This document shows positions 17,443 to 25,463 of a DNA stretch of 43,065 bases, in pieces (position 1 is the stretch's first letter; the number at the start of each line of letters is the position of its first letter). The notes under the pieces are model-generated. The model saw only the letters and a program-made list of their open reading frames with translations, made no database searches and had not been told where the DNA came from. The translations under genes were made by a program, and so were the position numbers. The stretch is taken from contig CAJXRL010000002.1 of NCBI GenBank assembly GCA_913059105.1, forward strand, positions 1 through 43,065, given 5' to 3'. This DNA is from an uncultured Flavobacteriales bacterium. GTDB taxonomy: Bacteria > Bacteroidota > Bacteroidia > Flavobacteriales_E > Vicingaceae.

Positions 17443-18129
17443 ATGAAGAATAAGTTTTCTTCTTATGGACTGCCGCTACTAATTATAGTGGCAGTTTTGT
17501 TTTTAGACCAAGCAAGCAAGTTTTGGGTAAAACTAAACATGGAAATTTCTGAGGAAATTCCTGTTTTTGGCGATTGGTTTATCATTCACTTTACCGAGAA
17601 TAATGGTATGGCCTTCGGAATGGAGTTCGCTGGAGAGTGGGGTAAATTATTTCTAAGTCTTTTCAGAATTGTAGCCGTTACAGGTATTGGGTGGTATTTA
17701 TTTAGTTTACCTAAAAAAGGAGTTTCAACTGGCTTAATGGCGAGCGGAGCTCTAATTTTTGCTGGAGCATTAGGAAACATTGTTGACAGTGCTTTTTATG
17801 GAGTAATATTTAATGATAGTTACTATCAGGTAGCTACTTTATTTCCTCCAGAGGGAGGCTATGCTGCTCCTTTGTATGGTAGAGTTGTCGATATGTTGTA
17901 TTTCCCTTTAATGGAAGGATTCTTTCCCGATTGGTTCCCGATTTGGTCCGGAGAGCATTTTATATTTTTTAGGCCTGTATTTAACATTGCAGATGCCGCT
18001 ATTACTTGCGGAGTAGCTTCTGTATTACTTTTTCATAGAGACTTCTTTAAGGAAGAAGAAGAGATTGTTGAAGAAAGCAACAAAGAAGATACGGAAGAAG
18101 TAAGAGAAGATTCTACTCAACCGATATAG
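17443..18129 (+). CDS. lspA: Lipoprotein signal peptidase (signal peptidase II)
   Basis: The 228-residue membrane aspartic protease cleaves signal peptides of prolipoproteins. Family motifs are DQASKFWVK, FTENNGMAFGM, GNIVDS with catalytic D115, and FNIADAAITCG with catalytic D184. It is longer than the 160-residue proteobacterial enzyme because of an insert between the two aspartates (about 121-170) and an acidic tail (EEEEIVEESNKEDTEE), both typical of Bacteroidota. Lipoproteins in this window (GldH and others) would be its substrates. Confidence 0.96.
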   Translation: MKNKFSSYGLPLLIIVAVLFLDQASKFWVKLNMEISEEIPVFGDWFIIHFTENNGMAFGMEFAGEWGKLFLSLFRIVAVTGIGWYLFSLPKKGVSTGLMASGALIFAGALGNIVDSAFYGVIFNDSYYQVATLFPPEGGYAAPLYGRVVDMLYFPLMEGFFPDWFPIWSGEHFIFFRPVFNIADAAITCGVASVLLFHRDFFKEEEEIVEESNKEDTEEVREDSTQPI

Positions 18130-18281
18130 AGTAGAGCAAGTCGAGCGTGAATATCAAAACAACTTTCAGCGACCCGTTTTAATCCATAAAGAACAGGTTG
18201 TTGCAACAAAGGTTGCACTAGTTTGATGAAATGATTGCGTAAAATTAATACAACCTAATTAGACTCTTAAGGAAGAATTAA

Positions 18282-18314
18282 AAAAGCCCCAACAATATAA
18301 TTGCTGGGGCTTTT
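18282..18314. terminator. Bidirectional terminator between lspA and the barrel protein gene
   Basis: The stem pairs GCCCCAACAAT (18286-18296) with ATTGCTGGGGC (18300-18310), with one mismatch and a 3-base loop. A-runs on one side and T-runs on the other allow termination on both strands, fitting the convergent genes. Confidence 0.85.
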
Positions 18315-18332
18315 GTTATATTATAGGTTATC

Positions 18333-19718
18333 TTAAAACTTAAACCTAGTTCCAAAACTAATTCCTACGTATTGTAATTTCTCTGTAAATCGTGCTTCTC
18401 CTTTAGTAATTGAGTTCACGCTTCTTCTATAACTTGGAGTAATTAAAAATGACGTTTTCTCCGTGTGAAAGTAAGTAAGACCTGCAGCCAAATGAACATT
18501 TATAACTCCACTCGTTTTAAATGGATTCTCACCTTCATCTTCAAGATTTGCAACCTCATTTACAGATTGTTTGTTCGACAAATTGTGATCCTGATTAACA
18601 TAACCTTTCACAGTGCTCTTGTTTATTCGACTCAACGACTCTTTCTCTTCGCCTCCAAATACATCTACTCTTTTTAAGATATAGCCTTTGTACGAGTTCA
18701 TAATCTGCAACCCTAATCCACCTTTTACATGCCAGCCCCATCTTGAATTACGATCTTGAAATCCTAGCAATAACGGAATTTCTACAAAATTATATTGGTT
18801 GCTAAAACGCTTTTTTCCTTCAAAATACATTTCCTCATAAATCTGAGTATAATTAATACCTGTTTCTATAAAACGATGCTTTGTCAATTCATATTGTAAC
18901 AATCCGCTGACCGAATAAGCCAATCTTGTATTCTCAGCCTTTTCTCGATCTCTTAAATAAGACGAAGACAAATTATACTTTGCTTTCATTGTCTTATGAA
19001 TAGTATGCGGAGTAACAGCAAACAATACAGAACTTCTTTGCCAAAACGTTTTACGTTCAACTCTAGGTAGCACATAGTCAAAATCGATTTCTACTCTTTT
19101 TGGATCTGCTTTTACAAGAGTTCTATTTACAAATTGTTTCTCCATTAAGTCCATTTGATGATACCTAGAAAAAGCCTTTGGTCGCGCGCTTTCCCAACCA
19201 TCTAAATTTTTAATGTAAATAGAGAGTTTAGAGTTTGGTAAATCTGGTCGCACAAACCCTGCTTTCGCCAAAGAAGCAAGTTCATCGGCTGATGGATAGT
19301 AAACACCGTAATCAAAAGCAGTTTCTATTTGTTTTTGTGCTATAGGTGTCTGTTTAACTTGGTTTTCAGTTTGCCTTGATTTAGCTTGATAGTTAATTGT
19401 ATTTGAATTGTTATTGATACGTTGTTGCTCTACTTCTGTTGCATTATTACTTATTGTTGATTCATTAATCTCGTTTGCCCGGTATGTATATTGGTTACTC
19501 TCCTCCTCACCAAATAGTACGATAGAACTGCCGCCAGCCATTAACAACATCAGCAACGTTCCAAAAATTCCCCAGTTGTTCGAAATTCGGTTGGCCACCA
19601 CATGACCAAAATTTCGCTTAGCCTGAATGTTTTCCCATACGGCAGGGGGGGGAGTTGCCATTTGGTCACTCAGTCTATCTCGGAAGATTTGGTCAAAATC
19701 GTTGATTTGATCAGACAT
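18333..19718 (-). CDS. Sigma-linked envelope protein: cytoplasmic N-terminus, one helix, beta-barrel-like C-terminus
   Basis: The 461-residue protein has a short N-terminal region (FRDRLSDQMATPPPAVWENI), one membrane helix at about 50-69 (GIFGTLLMLLMAGGSSIVLF), an Asn/Gln-rich linker (75-135), and a C-terminal region rich in alternating polar and aromatic strands (residues about 225-461) that ends YVGISFGTRFKF, with the terminal phenylalanine of outer-membrane barrels. The start overlaps the ECF sigma gene by 8 bp. Similar proteins in Bacteroidota are labelled outer membrane beta-barrel proteins. The placement suggests an anti-sigma or sensor role, but no recognised anti-sigma motif is visible. 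A terminator follows the gene. Confidence 0.75.
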   Translation of the reverse strand: MSDQINDFDQIFRDRLSDQMATPPPAVWENIQAKRNFGHVVANRISNNWGIFGTLLMLLMAGGSSIVLFGEEESNQYTYRANEINESTISNNATEVEQQRINNNSNTINYQAKSRQTENQVKQTPIAQKQIETAFDYGVYYPSADELASLAKAGFVRPDLPNSKLSIYIKNLDGWESARPKAFSRYHQMDLMEKQFVNRTLVKADPKRVEIDFDYVLPRVERKTFWQRSSVLFAVTPHTIHKTMKAKYNLSSSYLRDREKAENTRLAYSVSGLLQYELTKHRFIETGINYTQIYEEMYFEGKKRFSNQYNFVEIPLLLGFQDRNSRWGWHVKGGLGLQIMNSYKGYILKRVDVFGGEEKESLSRINKSTVKGYVNQDHNLSNKQSVNEVANLEDEGENPFKTSGVINVHLAAGLTYFHTEKTSFLITPSYRRSVNSITKGEARFTEKLQYVGISFGTRFKF

Positions 19719-20250
19719 GACTTGTTATTTTTAATTTTACTAATTCGTTTTGCATCCATTTTCTTGACTTCGCTAATTGAGAGCGGGAAGTGCTTTCTGT
19801 AATATCTAGCATTTCTCCAATCTCTTTGTGGCTGAATCCCTCTATTACATACATGTTGAATACCATTCTGTATCCGTCTGGTAATTTTTGAATTAATGCC
19901 AACAATTCTTTTTCTCCTAAATTGCTTACCGCTTTTGATTCAACTACCTTGTCTTGGTAATCTTCAATACCTAATTTCTCTTGTTTAAAGCTAGATTTAC
20001 GACAATGGTTCAGCGCAGTGTTCACTACTATTCTTCTAATCCAACCCTCAAAAGAGCCGTTAAATTTGAAAGACCCTATATTGTCAAAAACCTTAATAAA
20101 GCCATCTTGTAACATATCTTGAGCTTCAGAAGCATGCCTTGCATAGCGCAAGCAGACATAGTACATTTTTGGAGAGTAGGTCTCATACAAACATTGCTGA
20201 GCAGCTTTCTGCTCGTTTATGCATCCTTGTATGATTTTTTCTTCGGTCAT
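19711..20250 (-). CDS. ECF-type RNA polymerase sigma factor
   Basis: The 179-residue protein has sigma-70 region 2 (YYVCLRYARHASEAQDMLQD, GFIKVFDNIGSFKFNGSFEGW) and region 4 (LPDGYRMVFNMYVIEGFSHK, then EIGEMLDITESTSRSQLAKS). There is no region 3, as in extracytoplasmic function sigma factors. It is translationally coupled to the envelope protein downstream, a common sigma and partner layout. An 8-base-arm inverted repeat lies just upstream. Target genes cannot be told from this window. Confidence 0.93.
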   Translation of the reverse strand: MTEEKIIQGCINEQKAAQQCLYETYSPKMYYVCLRYARHASEAQDMLQDGFIKVFDNIGSFKFNGSFEGWIRRIVVNTALNHCRKSSFKQEKLGIEDYQDKVVESKAVSNLGEKELLALIQKLPDGYRMVFNMYVIEGFSHKEIGEMLDITESTSRSQLAKSRKWMQNELVKLKITSHV

Positions 20251-20272
20251 TTCGTTTTGATAAATCTATTAC

Positions 20273-20291
20273 ATACCTACTCTGTAGGTAT
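20273..20291. promoter_or_regulatory. Inverted repeat upstream of the ECF sigma gene
   Basis: ATACCTAC (20273-20280) and GTAGGTAT (20284-20291) form perfect 8-base arms around TCT, 22 bp upstream of the sigma start codon. There is no T-run, so it is more likely an operator or a leader hairpin than a terminator. Confidence 0.5.
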
Positions 20292-20369
20292 ATGACCCAA
20301 CATTGTGTAGAAACGTTGCCTTGCTTATCACAATATAAGATATAATTCTGAAAAAGAAACTGTTGCGAA

Positions 20370-21359
20370 CTAGATTTTTTTCGAAGCAACCAAATATTCA
20401 GCAATTTGAATCGCGTTTGTTGCTGCTCCTTTCCGCAAATTATCAGAAACAATCCACAAATTAAGGCTCTTTTCTGCGCTTTCGTCTCTCCTTATTCTTC
20501 CTACAAAAACTTCGTCTTGTTCCTTTTTATAAAAAGGCATTGGGTATTCATTTTTAGCTGGATTGTCATGAACTACAACTCCATCTGCTTCGTTTAAAAC
20601 AGACTTAATCTCGTCTATTTTAAAGTTCTTTTTAAAGGTCACATTTACAGACTCTGAATGTCCTCCTACTACTGGAATTCTAACAGCTGTTGCAGTCACT
20701 TTTAGATTCGGTTCTCCTAAAATTTTACGGCTTTCGTGCACCAACTTCATTTCTTCCTTGGTGTAATCATTTTCTAAAAAAATATCACATTGAGGTATTG
20801 CATTTTGATGAATTTGATAATCATATGCCATTTCGCCTTTTATTCCTTGTTGCTCATTTTCGAGCTGTCGAACAGCTTTAATTCCTGTTCCTGTAATGGA
20901 TTGATAGGTCGAAATAATCATTCGTTCAATACCATATTTTTGGTGAAGTGGAGCCATTGCCATTACCAATTGAATAGTTGAACAATTCGGATTTGCAATG
21001 ATTTTATCGGCTGAAGTTATCTCTTGTCCATTTACCTCCGGTACAATTAATTTTTTTGTTGGATCCATTCTCCACGCAGAAGAATTATCAATAACCACAG
21101 TGCCGTTTGCTGCAAATTTTTCTGCAAAAGCCAAAGAGGTTTCTCCCCCTGCCGAAAACAAAGCAATAGAAGGTTTTTCATCAATTGCTTGTTGCATGCT
21201 AACCACTTTTACTTCGGTGTTTTTAAACACTATGGTTTTCCCAACGGACTTTTCCGAGGCAACTGGTAATAATTGAGTTACAGGAAATCCCCGTTCCTCT
21301 AACAAACGCAATATCACTGTTCCTACTAAACCTGTGGCTCCTACTACTGCAACTTTCAT
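20370..21359 (-). CDS. asd: Aspartate-semialdehyde dehydrogenase
   Basis: The 329-residue enzyme reduces aspartyl phosphate to aspartate semialdehyde for lysine, diaminopimelate, threonine and methionine synthesis. It has the NADP-binding loop VAVVGATGLVGTVILRLL at the start, catalytic C126 in IIANPNCSTIQL and the active-site histidine segment VRIPVVGGHSESVNV. The length is normal. It is divergent from the lamin-tail gene, and TAATTTTG at 21405-21398 on the minus strand is a perfect -7 match about 39 bp upstream. Confidence 0.97.
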   Translation of the reverse strand: MKVAVVGATGLVGTVILRLLEERGFPVTQLLPVASEKSVGKTIVFKNTEVKVVSMQQAIDEKPSIALFSAGGETSLAFAEKFAANGTVVIDNSSAWRMDPTKKLIVPEVNGQEITSADKIIANPNCSTIQLVMAMAPLHQKYGIERMIISTYQSITGTGIKAVRQLENEQQGIKGEMAYDYQIHQNAIPQCDIFLENDYTKEEMKLVHESRKILGEPNLKVTATAVRIPVVGGHSESVNVTFKKNFKIDEIKSVLNEADGVVVHDNPAKNEYPMPFYKKEQDEVFVGRIRRDESAEKSLNLWIVSDNLRKGAATNAIQIAEYLVASKKI

Positions 21360-21397
21360 CTCTCTATTCTTAACGATTTATTTACTTCCTCAACATT

Positions 21398-21405
21398 CAA
21401 AATTA
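21398..21405 (-). promoter_or_regulatory. Candidate asd -7 element TAATTTTG
   Basis: A perfect match to the Bacteroidota -7 consensus TAnnTTTG sits 39 bp upstream of the asd start. No TTG was found at the expected -33 distance, so the assignment is partial. Confidence 0.4.
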
Positions 21406-21433
21406 CTAACTTTACGAAGCTTATTTTTGATCT

Positions 21434-24058
21434 ATGAAGAAAGTCCTTTCTCTTTTAGCAGTCTCTCTTTTGTTTGTTTTCGCATTTCAGGCTAAGGCAC
21501 AAACTGGTTTCTCAGATAATTTTAACGACAGTAATTTCACAGTTAACCCAGTTTGGAGTGGGGAAACTAGCAAGTTTGAAATCAACGCTGCTAAAGTGCT
21601 GCAGCTAAACAATACAGGCGCTGCAAGCTCAAACGAATCCTATCTAATCACTACTTCAACTGTTATTAATAGTGCCTTTTGGGAATTTCATGTTCGGTTG
21701 AATTTTAATCCATCCACTTCCAATTTTGCTAAAGTTTACCTTGTTTCGAACAATCAAGATTTGACATCAGCGCTTAATGGCTATTACGTTCGAATTGGAG
21801 GACAGTCGGGGACAGTAGACAATGTACGATTGTACCGACAAGATGGCCTTTCTGACACTTTGCTAATTGATGGAATGAATAGTACAGTTGCCATTGCTCC
21901 TGCAGTAAAAATTAGAGTTTCAAAAAGTGCGACCAACGAATGGAGTTTATCCTTAGATCAAAGTGGAGTTGGAAACGCATACCAATTGCAAGGATCGGCG
22001 ATAGAACATAAATATGGCACCAGTAATTATTTCGGTGTTCTTTGTAAATACACCTCGACGCGATCAGATAAGTTCTTTTTTGATGATTTCCTTGTTAGCG
22101 GCACTTCGTTTCAAGACACTTCAAAACCAATAATAAGTCAAGTTAATCTGCTATCTGATCGAACGCTTGAGATTGTATTTAATGAAAAATTAGATTCAAC
22201 TTCAGCTTTAAACCTGAACAATTACTTGGTAAATCAAACTATTGGGACTCCAAGTTTAATACTTTTTACTTCTGTAGATAGCACCACGTTAGAACTAACT
22301 TTTGCAACGCCATTTACAAATGGAGGTTCATATTCTATTTCAATTCAAAATATTGAAGATGCGGCAGGCAACATAATGCTCCCTTCTTCAACCAGTTTCA
22401 CCTACTTTATTCCTGTTCCAGCAGTTTATCGCGACATTGTAATTAATGAATTGTATGCTGACTACACCCCAAGCAATGGGCTACCTGAAGCAGAGTTTCT
22501 TGAACTTTTCAATGCCTCTTCTAAAGTTTTCGACCTGAACAATTGGGTTCTTTCCGATGGGTCAACCAATTCAACATTAGGTAACCACATATTAAGGCCA
22601 GGAGAGTTTTTGATTGTCTGTCCTCAAGCTTCAACAAACGATTTTTTAAGTTATGGACAGGTGTTAGGTCAAGCAAGTTTTCCCATTTTAAATAATTCAG
22701 GGGACAACATTACATTGAAAGATAACTCAGGGCAAATTGTTGACTACGTGAACTATGACGACTCTTGGTATGCAGATGATACAAAAAAAGAAGGAGGCTT
22801 TACTTTAGAGCAGGTTAACCCTTTTACTTTGTGCGTTGGTAGGGTAAATTATAGTGGCTCTAACGCTTCAATAGGAGGAACGCCTGGAACACAAAACACT
22901 CAATTCGACACATTGCCCGACGTGACAGCGCCAAACTTAGTAGAGGTGTTAATATTGAGCGATAGTAGCCTTTCTGTTCGTTTCAATGAATTAATGGACA
23001 GTATCACTTTGAGAAGTGGAACTTACACCTTCTCTCCTAATCTATCAATTCGGTCAGTTGAACCTGTTGCCCCAGATTACGAAGTAGCTATTCTCGAATT
23101 AGATTCGAAACTAGATTCAGGCGTTTTCTACACAGTAAGCATTTCCAATGTCAACGACTGTTCGGGAAATGTAATTTCTAAAAACTCAACAACAATTGCC
23201 TTACCAAGCATTGCGGGTAAAAATGACCTAGTTATAAATGAAGTTCTATTTAATTCCCGATCTAATAGTAAAGATTTTGTAGAACTGTACAATCGTTCTG
23301 AAAAAGTAATCACACTTGAAAACTGGCTAATAGCCAACTTTGACGACACCATCGCCAACTTAAAAGTAATTACCGAGCTTCCTTTTCTTGTTTTTCCAAA
23401 AGAATATATTGTACTTACAGAAGACAAAGCAGATATCATTCAGCAATACCCCTTTAGTGTTTCTGACAACATTTTAGAAATAGCGGACCTCCCAACATAT
23501 AGTGACAGCGAAGGGAAAGTCTATATTTTTAACTCCAACTTAGAGCTAATTGACGAAATGGAATACAAAGATGATTATCATTTTGCTCTGTTAAATGACG
23601 ATGATGGTGTTTCTCTAGAGCGAATTAATAGCGAAAAATCTAGTTTGGATGAAAGCAATTGGCACTCTGCTTCAGAAAAGGTGGGTTTTGCTACTCCTGG
23701 ATACAAAAATTCACAAGACTTTAGTAATCCAAAATCTAGCTGGACTATTTCAATAGAGCCTAAAATCTTCTCGCCAGACAATGACGGGTTTCAAGATATT
23801 CTCTCCATTAATTACAAATTTAATGCTCCCGGATATGTTGCCAATGTTTCAATTTTGGACAGAAATGGAAGGTTAATTAAAAAACTCATTAACAACGAAC
23901 TGCTAGGTCGCGAAGGAAATTTCTTTTGGGACGGTATTACAGATGAAAACACTAAAGCTAGGGTAGGAATTTACATCGTTTTGTTTGAAACTTTCAACTT
24001 AAATGGTGATAAAGAGGCATTTAAAGAAGTAATTACCGTAGCTTCGCGATTAAAATAA
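21434..24058 (+). CDS. Secreted protein with two lamin-tail domains and Ig-like domains
   Basis: The 874-residue protein has a signal peptide ending near KAQTG, an N-terminal jelly-roll-like region (25-225), an Ig-like domain of the SbsA type (230-328, with IEDAAGNIM), a lamin-tail domain (333-490, DIVINELYADYTP and EFLELFNASSKVFDLNNWVL), a second Ig-like domain (495-592), a second lamin-tail domain (597-740) and a C-terminal FlgD/CHU_C-like domain (about 770-874, FSPDNDGFQDI and FFWDGITDENTKARVGIYIV). The last domain probably acts in T9SS export or surface attachment. The function is unknown; the architecture suggests an adhesin or surface protein. A lipoprotein gene follows 4 bp later. Confidence 0.82.
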   Translation: MKKVLSLLAVSLLFVFAFQAKAQTGFSDNFNDSNFTVNPVWSGETSKFEINAAKVLQLNNTGAASSNESYLITTSTVINSAFWEFHVRLNFNPSTSNFAKVYLVSNNQDLTSALNGYYVRIGGQSGTVDNVRLYRQDGLSDTLLIDGMNSTVAIAPAVKIRVSKSATNEWSLSLDQSGVGNAYQLQGSAIEHKYGTSNYFGVLCKYTSTRSDKFFFDDFLVSGTSFQDTSKPIISQVNLLSDRTLEIVFNEKLDSTSALNLNNYLVNQTIGTPSLILFTSVDSTTLELTFATPFTNGGSYSISIQNIEDAAGNIMLPSSTSFTYFIPVPAVYRDIVINELYADYTPSNGLPEAEFLELFNASSKVFDLNNWVLSDGSTNSTLGNHILRPGEFLIVCPQASTNDFLSYGQVLGQASFPILNNSGDNITLKDNSGQIVDYVNYDDSWYADDTKKEGGFTLEQVNPFTLCVGRVNYSGSNASIGGTPGTQNTQFDTLPDVTAPNLVEVLILSDSSLSVRFNELMDSITLRSGTYTFSPNLSIRSVEPVAPDYEVAILELDSKLDSGVFYTVSISNVNDCSGNVISKNSTTIALPSIAGKNDLVINEVLFNSRSNSKDFVELYNRSEKVITLENWLIANFDDTIANLKVITELPFLVFPKEYIVLTEDKADIIQQYPFSVSDNILEIADLPTYSDSEGKVYIFNSNLELIDEMEYKDDYHFALLNDDDGVSLERINSEKSSLDESNWHSASEKVGFATPGYKNSQDFSNPKSSWTISIEPKIFSPDNDGFQDILSINYKFNAPGYVANVSILDRNGRLIKKLINNELLGREGNFFWDGITDENTKARVGIYIVLFETFNLNGDKEAFKEVITVASRLK

Positions 24059-24062
24059 GCGT

Positions 24063-24812
24063 ATGAAAAATCTAGTTTTATTGTTTTCTGTTCTTGTTAC
24101 TCTTAGTTCTTGTAACTTCTATAAACCAGCCATGATTCATGCGCCTGTTATAGAGGAAAAAGGAGAGCTCAACTTAGGTGTTTCTACAGGAAACGGAACA
24201 GATGTTGCCGCATCTTATGCCATAACAAACCACCTAGCCGTAACTTCAAGTTTTACATCAAACTGGAACATTACTTCAACAACAACAACTCCTGCTGGAG
24301 AAGAGCAAAAATTCATTGCAAAAAACTTCAAATATGACGCAGCAATTGGCTATTTCAATAGCGAAGAAAATTCTTTCAACTACAATTTTTTTGCAGGCTA
24401 CTCTGCTGGTCAAACTGGAGCAATTATAGATATCCAAAACGATATAATCTTTCTAGATGAACTTTATGTTAGCGCTAAGTATAATTCTTTCTTTTTACAA
24501 GGCGGCGGATTTACTAACATTGGAGATAAAAATTATATAGGTGTCATCGCTAAAGTAAGTGCGCTTGAGTTTAGCAATTTTAGATATTCTACTATTCTGA
24601 GCGTCACTTCAAATTATTACCCATCAGACGTAACTCAAACTGTTGGCCAAGCTGGGATTCAATACAACTATAAAGGACAAAAATTTGGTTTTCTAGGACA
24701 GGTTCAATATGCATTTACCGACAGTAGTGACAAGTATTTTACACTTCGAAAGTGGGGAGTACATGTTGGTGCATACTTTCGATTTAACGAAATGTTCAAG
24801 AAAAACAACTAG
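24063..24812 (+). CDS. Predicted outer-membrane lipoprotein of unknown function
   Basis: The 249-residue protein has a lipoprotein signal with the lipobox LSSC17. The rest shows repeated beta strands with alternating aromatic and polar residues (YNSFFLQGGGFTNIGDKNYI, FGFLGQVQYAF, WGVHVGAYFRFNE), suggesting a small barrel or barrel-like fold. It is 4 bp downstream of the lamin-tail gene and probably co-transcribed, so a surface or assembly partner is plausible. I do not recognise the family. Its stop codon overlaps that of the convergent gene at CTAG. Confidence 0.7.
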   Translation: MKNLVLLFSVLVTLSSCNFYKPAMIHAPVIEEKGELNLGVSTGNGTDVAASYAITNHLAVTSSFTSNWNITSTTTTPAGEEQKFIAKNFKYDAAIGYFNSEENSFNYNFFAGYSAGQTGAIIDIQNDIIFLDELYVSAKYNSFFLQGGGFTNIGDKNYIGVIAKVSALEFSNFRYSTILSVTSNYYPSDVTQTVGQAGIQYNYKGQKFGFLGQVQYAFTDSSDKYFTLRKWGVHVGAYFRFNEMFKKNN

Positions 24813-25393
24813 TTTTTTAGCGCTTTCTTTATTGCTTTCTTAAAAGAAGGCATTCCTGGTTGACCAAAGTTGAGAAGTTCCACTTTTCCACTTTTATTTA
24901 CAACAATAAAGCGGGGAATACTTTCTGCCCAGACTTTTTGCTCTTCATGCTCAAATTCTCCAAAAGTGAACCAAACAATAGGGTTTTCAGCCTCTTTCCC
25001 AACCCAGTATCTGTCATAGTTTACTTGGTGTTCTTCCGTGTAATTAATCCACTTATCTTCATCCTGATCTACAGATATCGATAAGAAGACTATCGCTTCA
25101 TTTTGCAATTCCTCTTTCACTTTTTCAAAGGCCGGGCTTAAAGCAATGCATGGTTTGCACCAAGTTGCCCAAATATCAATTACCACCGTCTTGCCCAATA
25201 AACTACTAAATTGAACTTCTTCAAGCCTTTCATTGACCATGGTAAAATCAGGAATAGCTTTCCCAACAGCAACAGAATCTGTTCTGCTTTGCATAAATTC
25301 AGCTTGTTCTTTCTGAATTGTACTCTCTTGCGCAGAAAGTATGTTGCAGTTGAATAGCATTGCTAAGAAAATGGGGAATTTAATATATTTCAT
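24809..25393 (-). CDS. TlpA-like thiol-disulfide oxidoreductase
   Basis: The 194-residue protein has a signal peptide (MKYIKFPIFLAMLFNCNILS) and a thioredoxin-like domain with VVIDIWATWC79-K-P-C82 and a cis-proline segment ESIPRFIVVNKSGKV. The redoxin/TlpA layout places it in the periplasm as a membrane- or envelope-associated disulfide reductase. Partner is unknown. Its end overlaps the convergent lipoprotein gene by 4 bp. A terminator between it and the next upstream gene indicates separate transcription. Confidence 0.88.
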   Translation of the reverse strand: MKYIKFPIFLAMLFNCNILSAQESTIQKEQAEFMQSRTDSVAVGKAIPDFTMVNERLEEVQFSSLLGKTVVIDIWATWCKPCIALSPAFEKVKEELQNEAIVFLSISVDQDEDKWINYTEEHQVNYDRYWVGKEAENPIVWFTFGEFEHEEQKVWAESIPRFIVVNKSGKVELLNFGQPGMPSFKKAIKKALKN

Positions 25394-25412
25394 AACTTAA
25401 ATGTAACAAAAA

Positions 25413-25442
25413 AAGCCCCTCTCAATTAATTGACAGGGGCTT
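25413..25442 (-). terminator. Terminator of the SprB-repeat protein gene
   Basis: AAGCCCCT (25413-25420) pairs with AGGGGCTT (25435-25442), with an inner pairing TCAATT/AATTGA. On the minus strand the stem is followed by seven T residues, a strong intrinsic terminator 22 bp after the stop of the gene at 25464. Confidence 0.88.
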
Positions 25443-25463
25443 AGAAATTAATCTTAACAGATT

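Noticed and set aside
18198-18209. Perfect palindrome TTGTTGCAACAA after lspA
   Set aside because: It resembles HcpR/CRP-type half sites but lies downstream of lspA and ahead of a terminator, with no promoter to control.
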